Assembly: GCF_900176395.1 (NCBI RefSeq)
Contig: NZ_FWXL01000008.1
Coordinates: 1 to 64,000 of the forward strand
Origin: Novosphingobium sp. B1
GTDB lineage: Bacteria > Pseudomonadota > Alphaproteobacteria > Sphingomonadales > Sphingomonadaceae
Length of the DNA stretch: 64,000 nt
Direction of reading: 5' to 3'
The translations under genes were made by a program, and so were the position numbers. Of the stretch, positions 1 through 8,539 are shown in pieces (positions within the stretch are counted from its first letter, which is position 1; each line of letters starts with the position of its first letter). The notes under the pieces were generated by a model, which was not told the DNA's origin, ran no database searches, and saw only the letters and a list, made by a program, of their open reading frames with translations.

Positions 1-43
1 GTAATCTGACGACGAGTTCTGCATGTAGCGTTCTCCGTGAGGT

Positions 44-181
44 TTGACGGAACAACGGCATAGCCGATCCGACCTGCATAGGATCTATTACGACAAGAAT
101 CACAAATACGGTTCCGACGATCCCGCCAATGCCGAAGTCACGCGCCGTGTTCTCACGGTGATGCTGGCGTCGGATTGGTAG
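44..181 (+). CDS. Possible short ORF or gene remnant
   Basis: A 45-codon frame opens after an in-frame stop at 38-40 and ends at TAG 179-181, with a TTG start preceded by GTGAGG. The product ends YYDKNHKYGSDDPANAEV then RRVLTVMLASDW, which has ordinary protein composition and could be the C-terminal tail of a gene truncated by a rearrangement. No family was recognised. It is too short to trust and is listed only because the stretch is otherwise unexplained. Confidence 0.22.
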   Translation: MTEQRHSRSDLHRIYYDKNHKYGSDDPANAEVTRRVLTVMLASDW

Positions 182-518
182 GTACACCCAAGATGAACGC
201 AACTTTCACAGTGTCCTGCCTTGATCGTGGCAGGCTATACCCGCATAGCAGCAGCACCAGCGGTCAGTCCCGCTGGGGAGGCCTGATAACCTCTTGCTGC
301 ACGCGCTGGTCGAGATCACTCGGCCGGGTGGTCGCCGCGCATGTCCAAGGCTCGCCTAAAGGCGGCGACGCCTTGTGCGTGCGCAGGGTTATCAGCGCCC
401 GGCTTCGGTCGGTGCCTCCGCTTCGTTTGGAGGTACGCTTGAACCGGCGGCACACTTTTTCTTTCGTCCATTTGGTTTCGAACCTCTCGACCTTTTCTTC
501 TTTGGAAGGAGAGGGCGC
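182..518. other. Gene-free stretch rich in hairpins
   Basis: No convincing coding frame is seen. The stretch holds a 6-bp hairpin at 215-234 (CCTGCC/GGCAGG) and a possible three-way junction at 251-300, where GCAGCA pairs with TGCTGC and encloses a 7-bp stem (257-276) and a 4-bp stem (278-293). Further short hairpins lie near 352-372 and 416-434. It could be the leader of the gene at 519, an attachment region or a structured RNA; the sequence does not decide between these. Confidence 0.35.
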
Positions 519-1577
519 ATGAGCATCCGCGCTTACGGCAAAAACGCTGCCATCGAACTATTCGAGCATCACCTCGTCATCACGAGGCGCAAGCCGGGCA
601 TGATTGCCGATGGACCATCGGCAGAGCGACTGATCCCATTTTCCAGCATAAAGTCCGTGGAGTTTGTCCGGCCTGGACTAATGGCGCATGGCCGGATCAT
701 TCTGACGCTATCTGGAGACAATTCCAACGGATGCATTGTTGCCTTCTCGAAAGGCCAAGCTCGCCAGTTTGAAGATGTGCTTGATGAAGTAAGGCGAGCG
801 ATTGCGGCGCCCTCAATCGAACGCCTCGCCATGGCAGCGTCTCAGACCAGTCGGCCGATCGAAAAATCGGCACCATCTGCGAATGCAGCGCACCAAGAGG
901 TTATCGTCGCGAAGCAGAGTGAGTATAGCGAAGACGGCGGTCAAACTTACGACCGTGCTACCAGCTACGACGACAGGTCGTTCGCGTCGCGACAGAGAAG
1001 CGAGCATCGGCCGATCAGCCCGACACTTGGTGGCTGGTGGAGCGATATGCCTTTGCTTGGCAAGGTCATCGCCTGTTGCTTTGTCGGTTTTGTTCTCTTT
1101 TCGGTTCTGGACTCGGGCCAGCCCACATCAGCATCAGGCTCTACCGATGACTTTCCGTCGAGCGAAGACGGCTCCACGCTATCTTCGGAGCAGGTACTGA
1201 GGGAATTGACCGAATTCATTACAGGTCGGCCTGGCTCGACTGATATCGCCATCACTGATGGAACGGGCAAGGTTGGCGAGTTTTGCAGTTCTAGCAGTGG
1301 CGGCACCGTACTTAGCTTTGGCGGCACCAACTTGGATGGTCAAAAGACCGGGGTGTATGACTATTTCTACGCCTACAGGTCTGAAGATGGCGGAAGCAGT
1401 ACTTCGGGCACATTTACTTTTGACCGTGCTGCTGGACGGATAGCAATAACGGGAGTCAAGGAATCCTCGAAAGGTTCCAAGGCCGAACCGCAGCCGGATA
1501 TGTCATTCAATCTTTCGCAAATTTCCCCGGGTGTGGTCGATGTCAGTGGCGTCACCTTCCATAGCTGCATCATCTAA
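519..1577 (+). CDS. Membrane-anchored protein with PH-like N-terminal domain
   Basis: A 352-residue protein of unknown function. The ATG at 519 is preceded by GGAAGGAGAG and is preferred over an upstream in-frame start at 375. Residues 1-100 (SIRAYGKNAAIELF, FSSIKSVEF) resemble the bacterial PH-like fold in which a short protein folds around its own strand pattern. A hydrophilic linker follows, then one transmembrane segment at about 180-200 (GKVIACCFVGFVLFSVL) and an extracytoplasmic domain rich in Ser, Gly and Asp. The topology suggests an inner-membrane protein with cytosolic PH-like and periplasmic C-terminal parts. The next two genes follow in the same direction and are exported, so a shared envelope role is possible. 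Confidence 0.7.
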   Translation: MSIRAYGKNAAIELFEHHLVITRRKPGMIADGPSAERLIPFSSIKSVEFVRPGLMAHGRIILTLSGDNSNGCIVAFSKGQARQFEDVLDEVRRAIAAPSIERLAMAASQTSRPIEKSAPSANAAHQEVIVAKQSEYSEDGGQTYDRATSYDDRSFASRQRSEHRPISPTLGGWWSDMPLLGKVIACCFVGFVLFSVLDSGQPTSASGSTDDFPSSEDGSTLSSEQVLRELTEFITGRPGSTDIAITDGTGKVGEFCSSSSGGTVLSFGGTNLDGQKTGVYDYFYAYRSEDGGSSTSGTFTFDRAAGRIAITGVKESSKGSKAEPQPDMSFNLSQISPGVVDVSGVTFHSCII

Positions 1578-1614
1578 TCAGTACTGACACGAACCATTAT
1601 TCGTGAGGCCATCC

Positions 1615-2322
1615 ATGACACGAACGCTAGTCCTAACCGCTCTTGCCGTTACAACCGCTAGCTGTACCCCTCAAGGTGACGATCTGACCAGTCAGGCAAT
1701 CGCGGCATGCAAACGAGCCGACGTCCAAGATGTTGTCGGCAAGGAAGCCCGCAACATGATGCTCAAAGCCAACCAAGACGGCGTGTGGAAGGCTGCATTC
1801 TTCGGTGTAAACCTCGTCGAAGCATTTGAAAGAGCTCGTACCTCTTTTGGCGAGGTGGGGGTCTACAAAGAAAGTGCGACATCGCCTTATACGCAGATCG
1901 TCTGTGCAGGCAGCATGCAGATCGATGGCAGTTCAGCGCAGGCCGGACAGGACATCGTCACAATTCCCCACCTGCGCTGGTCGATCAATTTTGCCGAACC
2001 AACGCAAGAACCGGAGACAGCCTCATTTTCGATTGCGGTTGATCCAGCGAGTGTCTTTGAGGGTGTGCTTTTTAACGGGCAAGAAGTTGATCACCAAATC
2101 GAGAACAGCGCTTTGCCAGCAGTTGAAAAAGCTGATGGTCAAGTGAGCGCTGAAGGCACCGCTTCACTTGAAGAAAGTCAGATAGGCTCAGCAGAAGATG
2201 CCGCGGCAGCTAATGCAGAAGCGCTCGCTGATGCCGAGAAAGCCAAACGCGCTGGCGACGATGTCGAAGAGGCAAAACAGCCGTCGAGTGATGAAGATCT
2301 CTATGCGCCACATTCGAACTGA
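1615..2322 (+). CDS. Predicted lipoprotein of unknown function
   Basis: A 235-residue protein starting MTRTLVLTALAVTTASC, a type II signal peptide with lipobox TASC, so probably lipid-anchored. The ATG at 1615 with GAGG six bases upstream is preferred to an in-frame GTG at 1603. The tail from about residue 170 is Ala/Glu/Asp rich (EKADGQVSAEGTASLEESQ and following) and looks disordered. No enzymatic motif was recognised. It lies 37 bases after the PH-like membrane protein and just before another small exported protein, consistent with a three-gene envelope operon. Confidence 0.7.
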   Translation: MTRTLVLTALAVTTASCTPQGDDLTSQAIAACKRADVQDVVGKEARNMMLKANQDGVWKAAFFGVNLVEAFERARTSFGEVGVYKESATSPYTQIVCAGSMQIDGSSAQAGQDIVTIPHLRWSINFAEPTQEPETASFSIAVDPASVFEGVLFNGQEVDHQIENSALPAVEKADGQVSAEGTASLEESQIGSAEDAAAANAEALADAEKAKRAGDDVEEAKQPSSDEDLYAPHSN

Positions 2323-2343
2323 ATCGAAATAGGAGGAGGCACA

Positions 2344-2826
2344 ATGTCTCTGATAAAGTTGACGGCTATCGCCGCAGGCATGTTAGCGCAAAGCTCAATG
2401 AGTACTATAGATGCCTCTCGGCTTTGTCTTGATAGCCGATTGCGCAAGAATGCAGCCGAAGCTATTGGAAACTGGTCGCAGAACTATCCATTCGCTCGCG
2501 TCATTATTGGTAATGACGGAAAATACGGCGACGTCGGCATTTCGAGTCCAGCCGTCATCGGACCTGACTATGTTGTGTGCGCCGCCTCATACAATCTGAT
2601 AAAGCCGGGAAAAAATGGCAACGGTTATCGCGTCACTATGGAGCGATTTTACTTTCGCGTGACCTTGAACGCTAATGGCTACAGCGTGTCATTGGAAGAT
2701 CTGCCCACCACGCTGGAAGGCAGCACAATGACAAGCCGTGAATTAATTGGTCGGTTCAAGATCGATGACCGGCCATATGCTGACATTCTTGCCGAGAACA
2801 AGGCTAGGTTGAGGCGCAAGCAGTGA
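2344..2826 (+). CDS. Small exported protein of unknown function
   Basis: A 160-residue protein preceded by a strong AGGAGGAG site. The N-terminus MSLIKLTAIAAGMLAQSSMS looks like a weak signal peptide. The body has a mixed strand pattern (YPFARVIIGNDGKYGDVG, RVTMERFYFRVTLN) and two Cys residues (in RLCLDS and VVCAAS) that could form a periplasmic disulfide. No family was identified. It is probably co-transcribed with the lipoprotein gene 21 bases upstream. Confidence 0.65.
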   Translation: MSLIKLTAIAAGMLAQSSMSTIDASRLCLDSRLRKNAAEAIGNWSQNYPFARVIIGNDGKYGDVGISSPAVIGPDYVVCAASYNLIKPGKNGNGYRVTMERFYFRVTLNANGYSVSLEDLPTTLEGSTMTSRELIGRFKIDDRPYADILAENKARLRRKQ

Positions 2827-2842
2827 AATACGTATTTCAGAT

Positions 2843-3058
2843 CTACTCATCATCCCATGCGATCGGATAGACCTCGTCGCCATCCTCATACTCTGCGTTT
2901 GGATGATGTTCATACCAGCCAGGCCTGTAGTCATCACCCCACTCTTTTAAGCTCTCACGCGTCCAGTATCTCGCCCAGAACGCTGTTAACCGTTCCTCAT
3001 CCCGAACCCTAATAATTTTTCCATTTCGCGGTGCGTTATCAATAGGCTGCCAGGCCAT
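2843..3058 (-). CDS. Small protein with WQPIDNAPRNG motif (DUF551-like)
   Basis: A 71-residue acidic, Trp-rich protein beginning MAWQPIDNAPRNGKIIRV. The 'W-Q-P-I-x-x-A-P-x-x-G' opening is shared by many small phage- and island-encoded proteins of the DUF551 type, whose function is unknown. The tail YEDGDEVYPIAWDDE is strongly acidic. It is convergent with the exported protein at 2344-2826. The family assignment rests on the N-terminal motif only. Confidence 0.6.
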   Translation of the reverse strand: MAWQPIDNAPRNGKIIRVRDEERLTAFWARYWTRESLKEWGDDYRPGWYEHHPNAEYEDGDEVYPIAWDDE

Positions 3059-3193
3059 TTTAGAGCGTTCCCAGTGCGCGTAAGACCGATTTGAGATAGC
3101 CGTGCAATAAACAATAGCGTGACTACTGCAAGTTGAGAATTCAGCTGATTAGCTAAGCTTATGAGACGCTATTTTTTCGACTTCTGGCTGGTC

Positions 3194-3808
3194 CTATTTG
3201 CCATTTGCTTTTTCTAGGAACCATTGCTCTCTCATATCGGGGTTTAAGGCCCGACGATAAACTTCCGCATTGCTTCCTGTCTGCATCAGGAAGCCAACCA
3301 GAAATTCCGGTGGGATGTCATGGCGCCGTGCATAGTTCAGGTGTTGTGCAAACCTGGTAACTTCAGATTTCCGCAGGGTGGCTTCCGGACAATCGAAGTG
3401 GAGACCCATCAATATCCAATAAAACGGATCTTTCTTTATGTCCTTCCTAAGTGTCCGCGCGCGGTCTTCGCCAATATGAGCGACACGAATATCGTCGATT
3501 GCCTCCTCTAATAGTCGAGGCTTAAGTGTCTGCCTTGACAGGAGATAAAACTCATAAGCGCTCCGTCTGATGATATTTGATGGCGCGTGGTATGGCGACC
3601 TTTTAAGATCATTTGGAAGATCATGGAATGCCCGTAGTCGTTCACGGACCATCTCGACGAATTGCTCCCACTCTTTGTGTTCACGAGTGATTCTGCTCTT
3701 TTTGCGGCGGACCTGCGCATTGTTGGTGTTTCTTGGCCCTCGGCCAGCGCGCTTGGCAGGAGTCCGCTTACTCTTGGCTTCGGCTTTACCTGTCGGCTGA
3801 TCTAGCAT
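3194..3808 (-). CDS. Hypothetical basic/helical protein
   Basis: A 204-residue protein with a very basic, Lys/Arg/Ala-rich first 45 residues (KAEAKSKRTPAKRAGRGPR) like a nucleic-acid-binding tail, then an alpha-helical body with many Trp, Tyr and Arg residues. No recognised domain. It is divergent from the excisionase-like gene at 4046, and the 237 bases between them carry an inverted repeat and a 16-bp palindrome likely to be control or origin sites. The reading frame is convincing; the function is unknown. Confidence 0.6.
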   Translation of the reverse strand: MLDQPTGKAEAKSKRTPAKRAGRGPRNTNNAQVRRKKSRITREHKEWEQFVEMVRERLRAFHDLPNDLKRSPYHAPSNIIRRSAYEFYLLSRQTLKPRLLEEAIDDIRVAHIGEDRARTLRKDIKKDPFYWILMGLHFDCPEATLRKSEVTRFAQHLNYARRHDIPPEFLVGFLMQTGSNAEVYRRALNPDMREQWFLEKANGK

Positions 3809-3869
3809 GCAGTCACTCCTTTCCCCGTGATTCGCATTTCAGAGATGTGTGCACATAAGGTGCCCACCC

Positions 3870-3962
3870 GAGCAACTTAAGTGTCGAGTTGGGTAACGCG
3901 CGTGCCCTATCGAACAATACCGCGAGCGAACCCCATAGACACTAAGTTGCTCAATTGAGCAA
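3870..3962. repeat. Inverted repeat plus 16-bp palindrome between divergent genes
   Basis: GAGCAACTTAAGTGTC (3870-3885) and GACACTAAGTTGCTC (3938-3952) form a 15-bp inverted repeat with one extra base on the left arm. The right arm runs into the perfect palindrome TTGCTCAATTGAGCAA (3947-3962), so GAGCAA occurs three times. The position between divergently transcribed genes favours an operator or a recombination/replication site. Confidence 0.55.
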
Positions 3963-4045
3963 TCTTGCCCAGACCAATTCGCGCTTCGGTAAACCTGTTT
4001 CGGCACCAGAAGGCTAGCTTGGCCTGGTGATCAGGAGTATTTTAA

Positions 4046-4225
4046 ATGATTGATAAGAAGCCGTTATTGGTAAACACTCACGATGCTTGCAACATGCTTG
4101 GCTGCCAGCGAACCAAACTCTTCCAGTACCTTCGTGAAGGAGTTCTTGAGCGCCGAAAATTGGGACGCATTACGGTCATCCCTTACGAAAGTCTCAAGCG
4201 CTTTGCCGAAGAAATCGCTGCGTAA
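4046..4225 (+). CDS. Excisionase-like small HTH protein
   Basis: A 59-residue protein with AGGAG (4033-4037) eight bases before the ATG. The sequence 'VNTHDACNMLGCQRTKLFQY' then 'REGVLERRKLGRITVIPYES' follows the MerR/excisionase winged-helix pattern: a helix-turn-helix followed by a wing with 'lGR-x-t-x-IPyesL', then the closing 'KRFAEEIAA'. Such proteins act as excisionases or as small regulators in integrative elements. It sits directly upstream of the putative HUH replication gene, as AlpA/Xis-like proteins often do. Confidence 0.8.
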   Translation: MIDKKPLLVNTHDACNMLGCQRTKLFQYLREGVLERRKLGRITVIPYESLKRFAEEIAA

Positions 4226-4340
4226 TTCTCGCATTTGTCTTAGCGTCGCTTATCGACAAAGCGGATTAAGACACCGGGTAGCGCGATAAATTCCATGAAC
4301 AGATGAACAGCAAGGCCTTGTATGGCCCTGTCACTCTTAT

Positions 4341-4356
4341 CGTAGTGTACACTACG
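4341..4356. repeat. Perfect 16-bp palindrome upstream of the Rep-like gene
   Basis: CGTAGTGTACACTACG reads the same on both strands and lies about 140 bases before the HUH-like gene in a non-coding gap (4226-4493). It may be the operator for the upstream HTH protein or a replication/nicking hairpin for the Rep-like protein. Confidence 0.5.
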
Positions 4357-4493
4357 CAGGTATATCTGCCCGTTATTGGCATTTAATCAGACCTTCCGAT
4401 GCCCATATCGACCAATCGCACAGATACCCGGCAAGGTTTTATTTTTAATTTCTGATTCACTTCAGGAATTGCGAAACACAAAGGAACTTGACT

Positions 4494-5906
4494 ATGCGAA
4501 AACTTGATAATGGATCTCGCCCAACCCTTCGTGCCAAGCGCTCGACTGAAAAGCAGGAGTTTGTCTCAAAGGATATCAACGATGCCTGGAGTCTTAGTGA
4601 TCTAGATGACGAAGACCCTGAAAAGCAAAGGTCCGCCTCGAAAGATATCGATGACGCCTGGAACTTCGACGATCTTGACGAAATAGACATCGACAAACAG
4701 GAACCGGGGATGAGTGAGGGACGCTCAGCTCTCGAGCGTCTTGCCGCGGACACCTACAAGCGAAAACTTAAGCAGAAAACTGCCAAGGCTTCGGCCAAGC
4801 GATACCGTTTCCGTAAAGCGAGTGCTGCCAAGGCAAAAAGGGTTGCCAGTTCTCCATTCCAGCAAAAACTTCGCCCCAGAGTCTCCGGACGTCACTTTCC
4901 GCCAATTGACGCATGTGAATTAGGAGAGAGGGACAATCATCTCAACAAGAAGGCCATCAATTCTCTTTGGGCTTGCAACACTCTCGACGACGTAGAGACG
5001 CTTCACAGCAAATGGAGTGCCAGTTTTTCTCATAAGTGCATGATTGCGGTTGCAAGGCGCAAGCTCGACGAAAAGTACAAGGAAAAAGTCAAACTTCTCT
5101 TAGAGGGTGTTGCGACAAACTCACCCAACATTCTGAATCCTGCTGTGCTGACCTTGGGGTGGCAACATACCGGTCGCTCGCTCTACGCAATTGCAAAAGC
5201 GCATCCCGACTGGGAGTTTGCCATGATCACCACCATCGACGGTGACTTCGGCACTTCTACAGTGGCACCGTTCGTGGACATTACGCTTTCGCATCAAAGG
5301 GCACAACGAACCCTTCGGGCCATGGGAGGCAACTTCATTGGTTCTTCCGAGATTGCCTCGTTCAAGAGCCATCGCCATGCTGACGGGGGTCGTCATCTTC
5401 AGTGGCATGGCCATGCCATCACGTTTGGTCCAAATATTGTTACCAAAGCCAAGGAGGTTGCAAAGCGGCACATGAATAAGTTTGCGCCAAACTTTACGGA
5501 TGCGCCACAAATCAACATCCGGCGAGTGGCGGCGACGGAACTCAATCTTGCGCGAGTTTGTGCGTATCTGTTCAAGCAGCCTCACAAGACGATGAATTGG
5601 GTGCCGCCTCACGACGACAAGCCTGGCTTCATGAACCAGACGGAAAAGGGTGAGCGCTTCATCAACTACCTGCGGCTGGCCCAAATCCGCTCAATGCTCA
5701 ACATCGATGACATTCTTTTTGCAGGGGGCGAGTGCAAAGCGATCAAGTCCGACTTGATCAAGCTGGTTCGGCAAACTTGTAAGTCAAACGTGCCTTCGCA
5801 ATCTCGGGTGCTCCACCCCGACGCGATTCCTTCTTTCTGGAATGAGGTCAACAAGGCTCTGAATCGTAATGATTTTCAAGTGCCGGTAATCGGACGCACC
5901 CTATAA
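4494..5906 (+). CDS. Putative HUH-type replication initiator
   Basis: A 470-residue protein; the ATG at 4494 follows AAGGAA and is preferred to a TTG at 4488. Residues 20-67 are two tandem 24-residue acidic repeats (SKDINDAWSLSDLDDE and SKDIDDAWNFDDLDEI). A basic stretch lies near residues 80-130. The C-terminal half carries features in the order of a Rep/relaxase-like HUH endonuclease: a strand FAMITTIDGDFG (possible motif 1), HLQWHGHAITFG with H305-G-H307 (metal-binding HUH-like motif), and VCAYLFKQPHKT with Tyr358 and Lys361 (possible catalytic Tyr motif). The middle position of the HUH is Gly rather than bulky hydrophobic, so the assignment is tentative. Next to the excisionase-like gene it would supply rolling-circle-like replication or mobilisation of the element. 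Confidence 0.55.
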   Translation: MRKLDNGSRPTLRAKRSTEKQEFVSKDINDAWSLSDLDDEDPEKQRSASKDIDDAWNFDDLDEIDIDKQEPGMSEGRSALERLAADTYKRKLKQKTAKASAKRYRFRKASAAKAKRVASSPFQQKLRPRVSGRHFPPIDACELGERDNHLNKKAINSLWACNTLDDVETLHSKWSASFSHKCMIAVARRKLDEKYKEKVKLLLEGVATNSPNILNPAVLTLGWQHTGRSLYAIAKAHPDWEFAMITTIDGDFGTSTVAPFVDITLSHQRAQRTLRAMGGNFIGSSEIASFKSHRHADGGRHLQWHGHAITFGPNIVTKAKEVAKRHMNKFAPNFTDAPQINIRRVAATELNLARVCAYLFKQPHKTMNWVPPHDDKPGFMNQTEKGERFINYLRLAQIRSMLNIDDILFAGGECKAIKSDLIKLVRQTCKSNVPSQSRVLHPDAIPSFWNEVNKALNRNDFQVPVIGRTL

Positions 5907-5917
5907 GCGGCACGTTG

Positions 5918-5955
5918 GGGCGTGGTTGGTGATTACCAACCACGCCCACTTTTCT
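5918..5955 (+). terminator. Rho-independent terminator after the Rep-like gene
   Basis: A perfect 13-bp stem, GGGCGTGGTTGGT (5918-5930) with ACCAACCACGCCC (5935-5947), has a GATT loop and is followed by ACTTTTCTTT. It lies 12 bases after the stop codon. Confidence 0.85.
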
Positions 5956-6241
5956 TTGCGTTATGAGAAAAATACGTCATAACTTGCACGATACTTTTCA
6001 ATCGCGGAATCTGTTATCTGCCAATAAACAGATCAAAGTCGGTGAGCGAACATGCAGCGCGACTTATGCGAAGACCAAAATTGGGTGCGCCTATAACGCG
6101 CGACCGATGTTTTAATGCTCAATGGTCAAGGTGGCAAATCGCCACAACGTGTGAAAATATACTATTTGTCAAGTGACAGTGTGAAGCCCTTGCCTTATCA
6201 TAAACGGCTTGCCATTGTTTGCCGCAAATCTAGGTGATGAC
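5956..6241. other. Intergenic stretch without genes
   Basis: No coding frame is credible here. It contains an ATCTGTT/AACAGAT hairpin around 6009-6034, a TGTCA-AG-TGACA dyad near 6168-6179 and AT-rich promoter-like sequence (AAAATATACTATT) upstream of the exported protein at 6242. It probably holds the promoter of that gene. Confidence 0.4.
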
Positions 6242-7363
6242 ATGCTTGATAGTCCTGCTTGGCGGTGGTCTCTAACTGCATCAGCTTTTGTAGTAGCCTC
6301 TGTCGGTGGCGAGCCGGCACATGCACAGTCGGCGGCTTTGCTCTTCCGTGGTAGCTATGTGTGTGGGCAAGGCCCCACAGCTGTCGAGATCATGCTCCCA
6401 GATTTGCGCAATGGTACGCAAGGCGAATTTCGGTTTGGTGGCGGTCAAGTTCCGCGCGGTCGCTTCACTTTTACTCTGTTGTCAAAGACTGGCGACGATT
6501 TTTTACTGAAACCCTTGCGCTGGATTGAGCAGCCGCGTGGATATACGATGGTTGGGGCAGACGTAACGATCCGCGGTGGCCGATTGCAGGGGCAGATTAC
6601 CGCCCGCGTGTGTGGGAAGATTTCGGCCACCGAAGTATCCGTTAAGGGCACGCGATCTTATGTAGCAACTGAAGCCACAACACCTGCGCCCTTAGCGATT
6701 ACCGGACAGCTCAAGGAGGTCCTGCGTCAAGATGCGCTCTGGTGGTATGCCAATAAACTTGACACAGGCAGTGCAAGCGAGGCTAGCCGCATTTCGAGTC
6801 AAGATGGCATTGATTACCGCGTGCGCTATACCTTTAACGGCGGTCAGGTCGGCTGGATGGTTGGTCGCTATGACCAGTCCGGAAAGCTGCAATGCGTCAT
6901 CTTCCATGACTATTGGGGTGACTGCCGAGCGCCGAGAAGCGAAGCAACATACTTAGCTCAAAAGCGCGACGCTGAAGCCGCAGAGAAGCGCAGAGCTGCT
7001 CAACAAGTTGCTATTGATCGAGCCGCAGGCGTTCACGTCGACAAAGGGCTAAAATACTCAAAAATGGAAGGGAGATATAAGCCCTCACCAAGCAATTGTC
7101 TTTTTACGGCCGCTGCTGGCCGAGATCGTGAAACTGCTGAATTGCGCGATGAATATGGCAACGTAGAAACAATTGGCAGCTATACTCGCCGAACCTACGA
7201 TGTCGTAAAAAATATTTGCAAGACCACCGCAACATACGTGCGGGAAGGTGAAACTCACAGTATTGGCGCTGGCAGCTTACAACGCTGGATATGCTACTAT
7301 AATCGCGGTGAAACAGCCCTCGGCGGTATCAACAGCACTCTTTGGGGCTGCTCCAAGCAATGA
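6242..7363 (+). CDS. Exported protein of unknown function
   Basis: A 373-residue protein. The ATG at 6242 with AGGTGA upstream is preferred to a TTG at 6209. The start MLDSPAWRWSLTASAFVVAS and the AHA-Q cleavage site near residue 29 form a Sec signal peptide. Residues 30-140 form a strand-rich domain with Cys pairs (YVCGQGPTAVEIML; ARVCGKISA). A second domain at about 165-240 has LWWYANKLDTG and YRVRYTFNGGQVGWMVGRYD, followed by an Ala/Arg-rich helix and a C-terminal domain with four Cys. No family was recognised. The gene is in the accessory region and is followed by another exported protein. Confidence 0.65.
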   Translation: MLDSPAWRWSLTASAFVVASVGGEPAHAQSAALLFRGSYVCGQGPTAVEIMLPDLRNGTQGEFRFGGGQVPRGRFTFTLLSKTGDDFLLKPLRWIEQPRGYTMVGADVTIRGGRLQGQITARVCGKISATEVSVKGTRSYVATEATTPAPLAITGQLKEVLRQDALWWYANKLDTGSASEASRISSQDGIDYRVRYTFNGGQVGWMVGRYDQSGKLQCVIFHDYWGDCRAPRSEATYLAQKRDAEAAEKRRAAQQVAIDRAAGVHVDKGLKYSKMEGRYKPSPSNCLFTAAAGRDRETAELRDEYGNVETIGSYTRRTYDVVKNICKTTATYVREGETHSIGAGSLQRWICYYNRGETALGGINSTLWGCSKQ

Positions 7364-7381
7364 GACAGAGGGGAGTCGAGC

Positions 7382-7546
7382 GTGCTAGCAAGGTCAATAT
7401 TGCGAGCTAGATCGAATTGGCTTGTCCAAACTGCTCGCCATCTTCTCTCCAAAAAAGGTTTTTACCAAGCTGCGATTATGGCCGGGGAGCGCGATTATCT
7501 GTTCGAACAAGATCGAAGCTCGCCAATCACCAAAGCTTTAGAGTGA
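7382..7546 (+). CDS. Possible small basic protein
   Basis: A 54-codon frame from GTG 7382, preceded by GAGGGGA at suitable spacing, giving a basic product beginning LARSILRARSNWLVQTAR and ending SSPITKALE. It fills the gap between two exported-protein genes. No homology is recognised; start and reality are uncertain. Confidence 0.3.
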   Translation: MLARSILRARSNWLVQTARHLLSKKGFYQAAIMAGERDYLFEQDRSSPITKALE

Positions 7547-7558
7547 CAGTCGTTCGGA

Positions 7559-8527
7559 ATGCGGCAAATGGGAAATGGATTGCAAAAGCTCTTTGCCTGG
7601 TTGATGCTCGCTCATGCACCTAATGCCTTCGCGCAGGCAACGATCACGCTGCCTGACACCGACGTGACCGTGTCGGTCTCAGAGGGCAGCCTTACTCTTA
7701 CACCTGCTGCATATAATGCGCCGGGCTCAATCGGTTATTATGCCCGCAATCAGCGGAGTAACAGACAAGACGTCTGCCTCATCGAACTAAGTTCAACTAA
7801 CGTTTCGCTCGAAAACACACATCCAGTGGCTCGTTCGTATTTCGAGAAGAATAAGCTCCTACCTCTAACCCTAGCCTCCGCAGGCAGTAAATTCAGGGTC
7901 TTTTCAGGAAAAAACCAGAATATAGAGGTGCGTTACGTTTTTTATCAAAAGAATGGTTCTTCAACACAATCGATTATAAAATCATGCAATCTCGGCTCTA
8001 ATGATGTTTTTTCCGTAACCTTCTTTCCCGATCGGTCATTCTTAACAACGTCTTTGGAAAATAAAAGCGATTTAGATTTAGAGTTTTGGCCGAAATCTAT
8101 GCATTATAGTATAGATGATTATTCCCGTGCTCATTATCGGCAATTGCCAAAGCAAACTTCTTTCGATGATCCATCCTTCCTCGGATTTGGAGGATTCTTC
8201 CGATCCAAGAAGGTTGCTCTAAGATTTTCTACAGTCGATGTTCCGGATTTAGGGAGATATATCGTAGATAATATTTATGCCGATTTGTTAGATTGCGATA
8301 ATCGTTCTTATATGACTTATAGTCTGGGAAGCAATTTTGGTGAATATACAGATTTGGCCGAAGCTATTCTTCAAGACTTTAGCCATCAAGAGAAGCTTAC
8401 GCTTCAACCTATTCAGAATTCACCAAAACCCTTTTCGGATTTGAACCATGATTTTGTAGTGTTTTTCACGGACGTTTGTTCTGGCAAATTCACACCCGGA
8501 AGCGTCGACATGAGAAAATATCTCTAA
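7559..8527 (+). CDS. Exported protein of unknown function
   Basis: A 322-residue protein; ATG at 7559, with an alternative at 7568. A Sec signal peptide (LFAWLMLAHAPNAFA-QA) cleaves near residue 26. The mature protein is strand-rich with alternating hydrophobic residues (ATITLPDTDVTVSVSEGSL) and a few Cys, suggesting a periplasmic or surface beta protein. Base composition becomes markedly AT-rich after about 7900, unlike the neighbours, a sign of recent acquisition. No family was recognised. Confidence 0.65.
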   Translation: MRQMGNGLQKLFAWLMLAHAPNAFAQATITLPDTDVTVSVSEGSLTLTPAAYNAPGSIGYYARNQRSNRQDVCLIELSSTNVSLENTHPVARSYFEKNKLLPLTLASAGSKFRVFSGKNQNIEVRYVFYQKNGSSTQSIIKSCNLGSNDVFSVTFFPDRSFLTTSLENKSDLDLEFWPKSMHYSIDDYSRAHYRQLPKQTSFDDPSFLGFGGFFRSKKVALRFSTVDVPDLGRYIVDNIYADLLDCDNRSYMTYSLGSNFGEYTDLAEAILQDFSHQEKLTLQPIQNSPKPFSDLNHDFVVFFTDVCSGKFTPGSVDMRKYL

Positions 8528-8539
8528 TGAGATTCGTCG

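Noticed and set aside
175..522. A 115-codon frame across the hairpin-rich leader
   Set aside because: Composition is Ser/Arg/Leu noise, it overlaps the real start at 519 and has no recognisable features.
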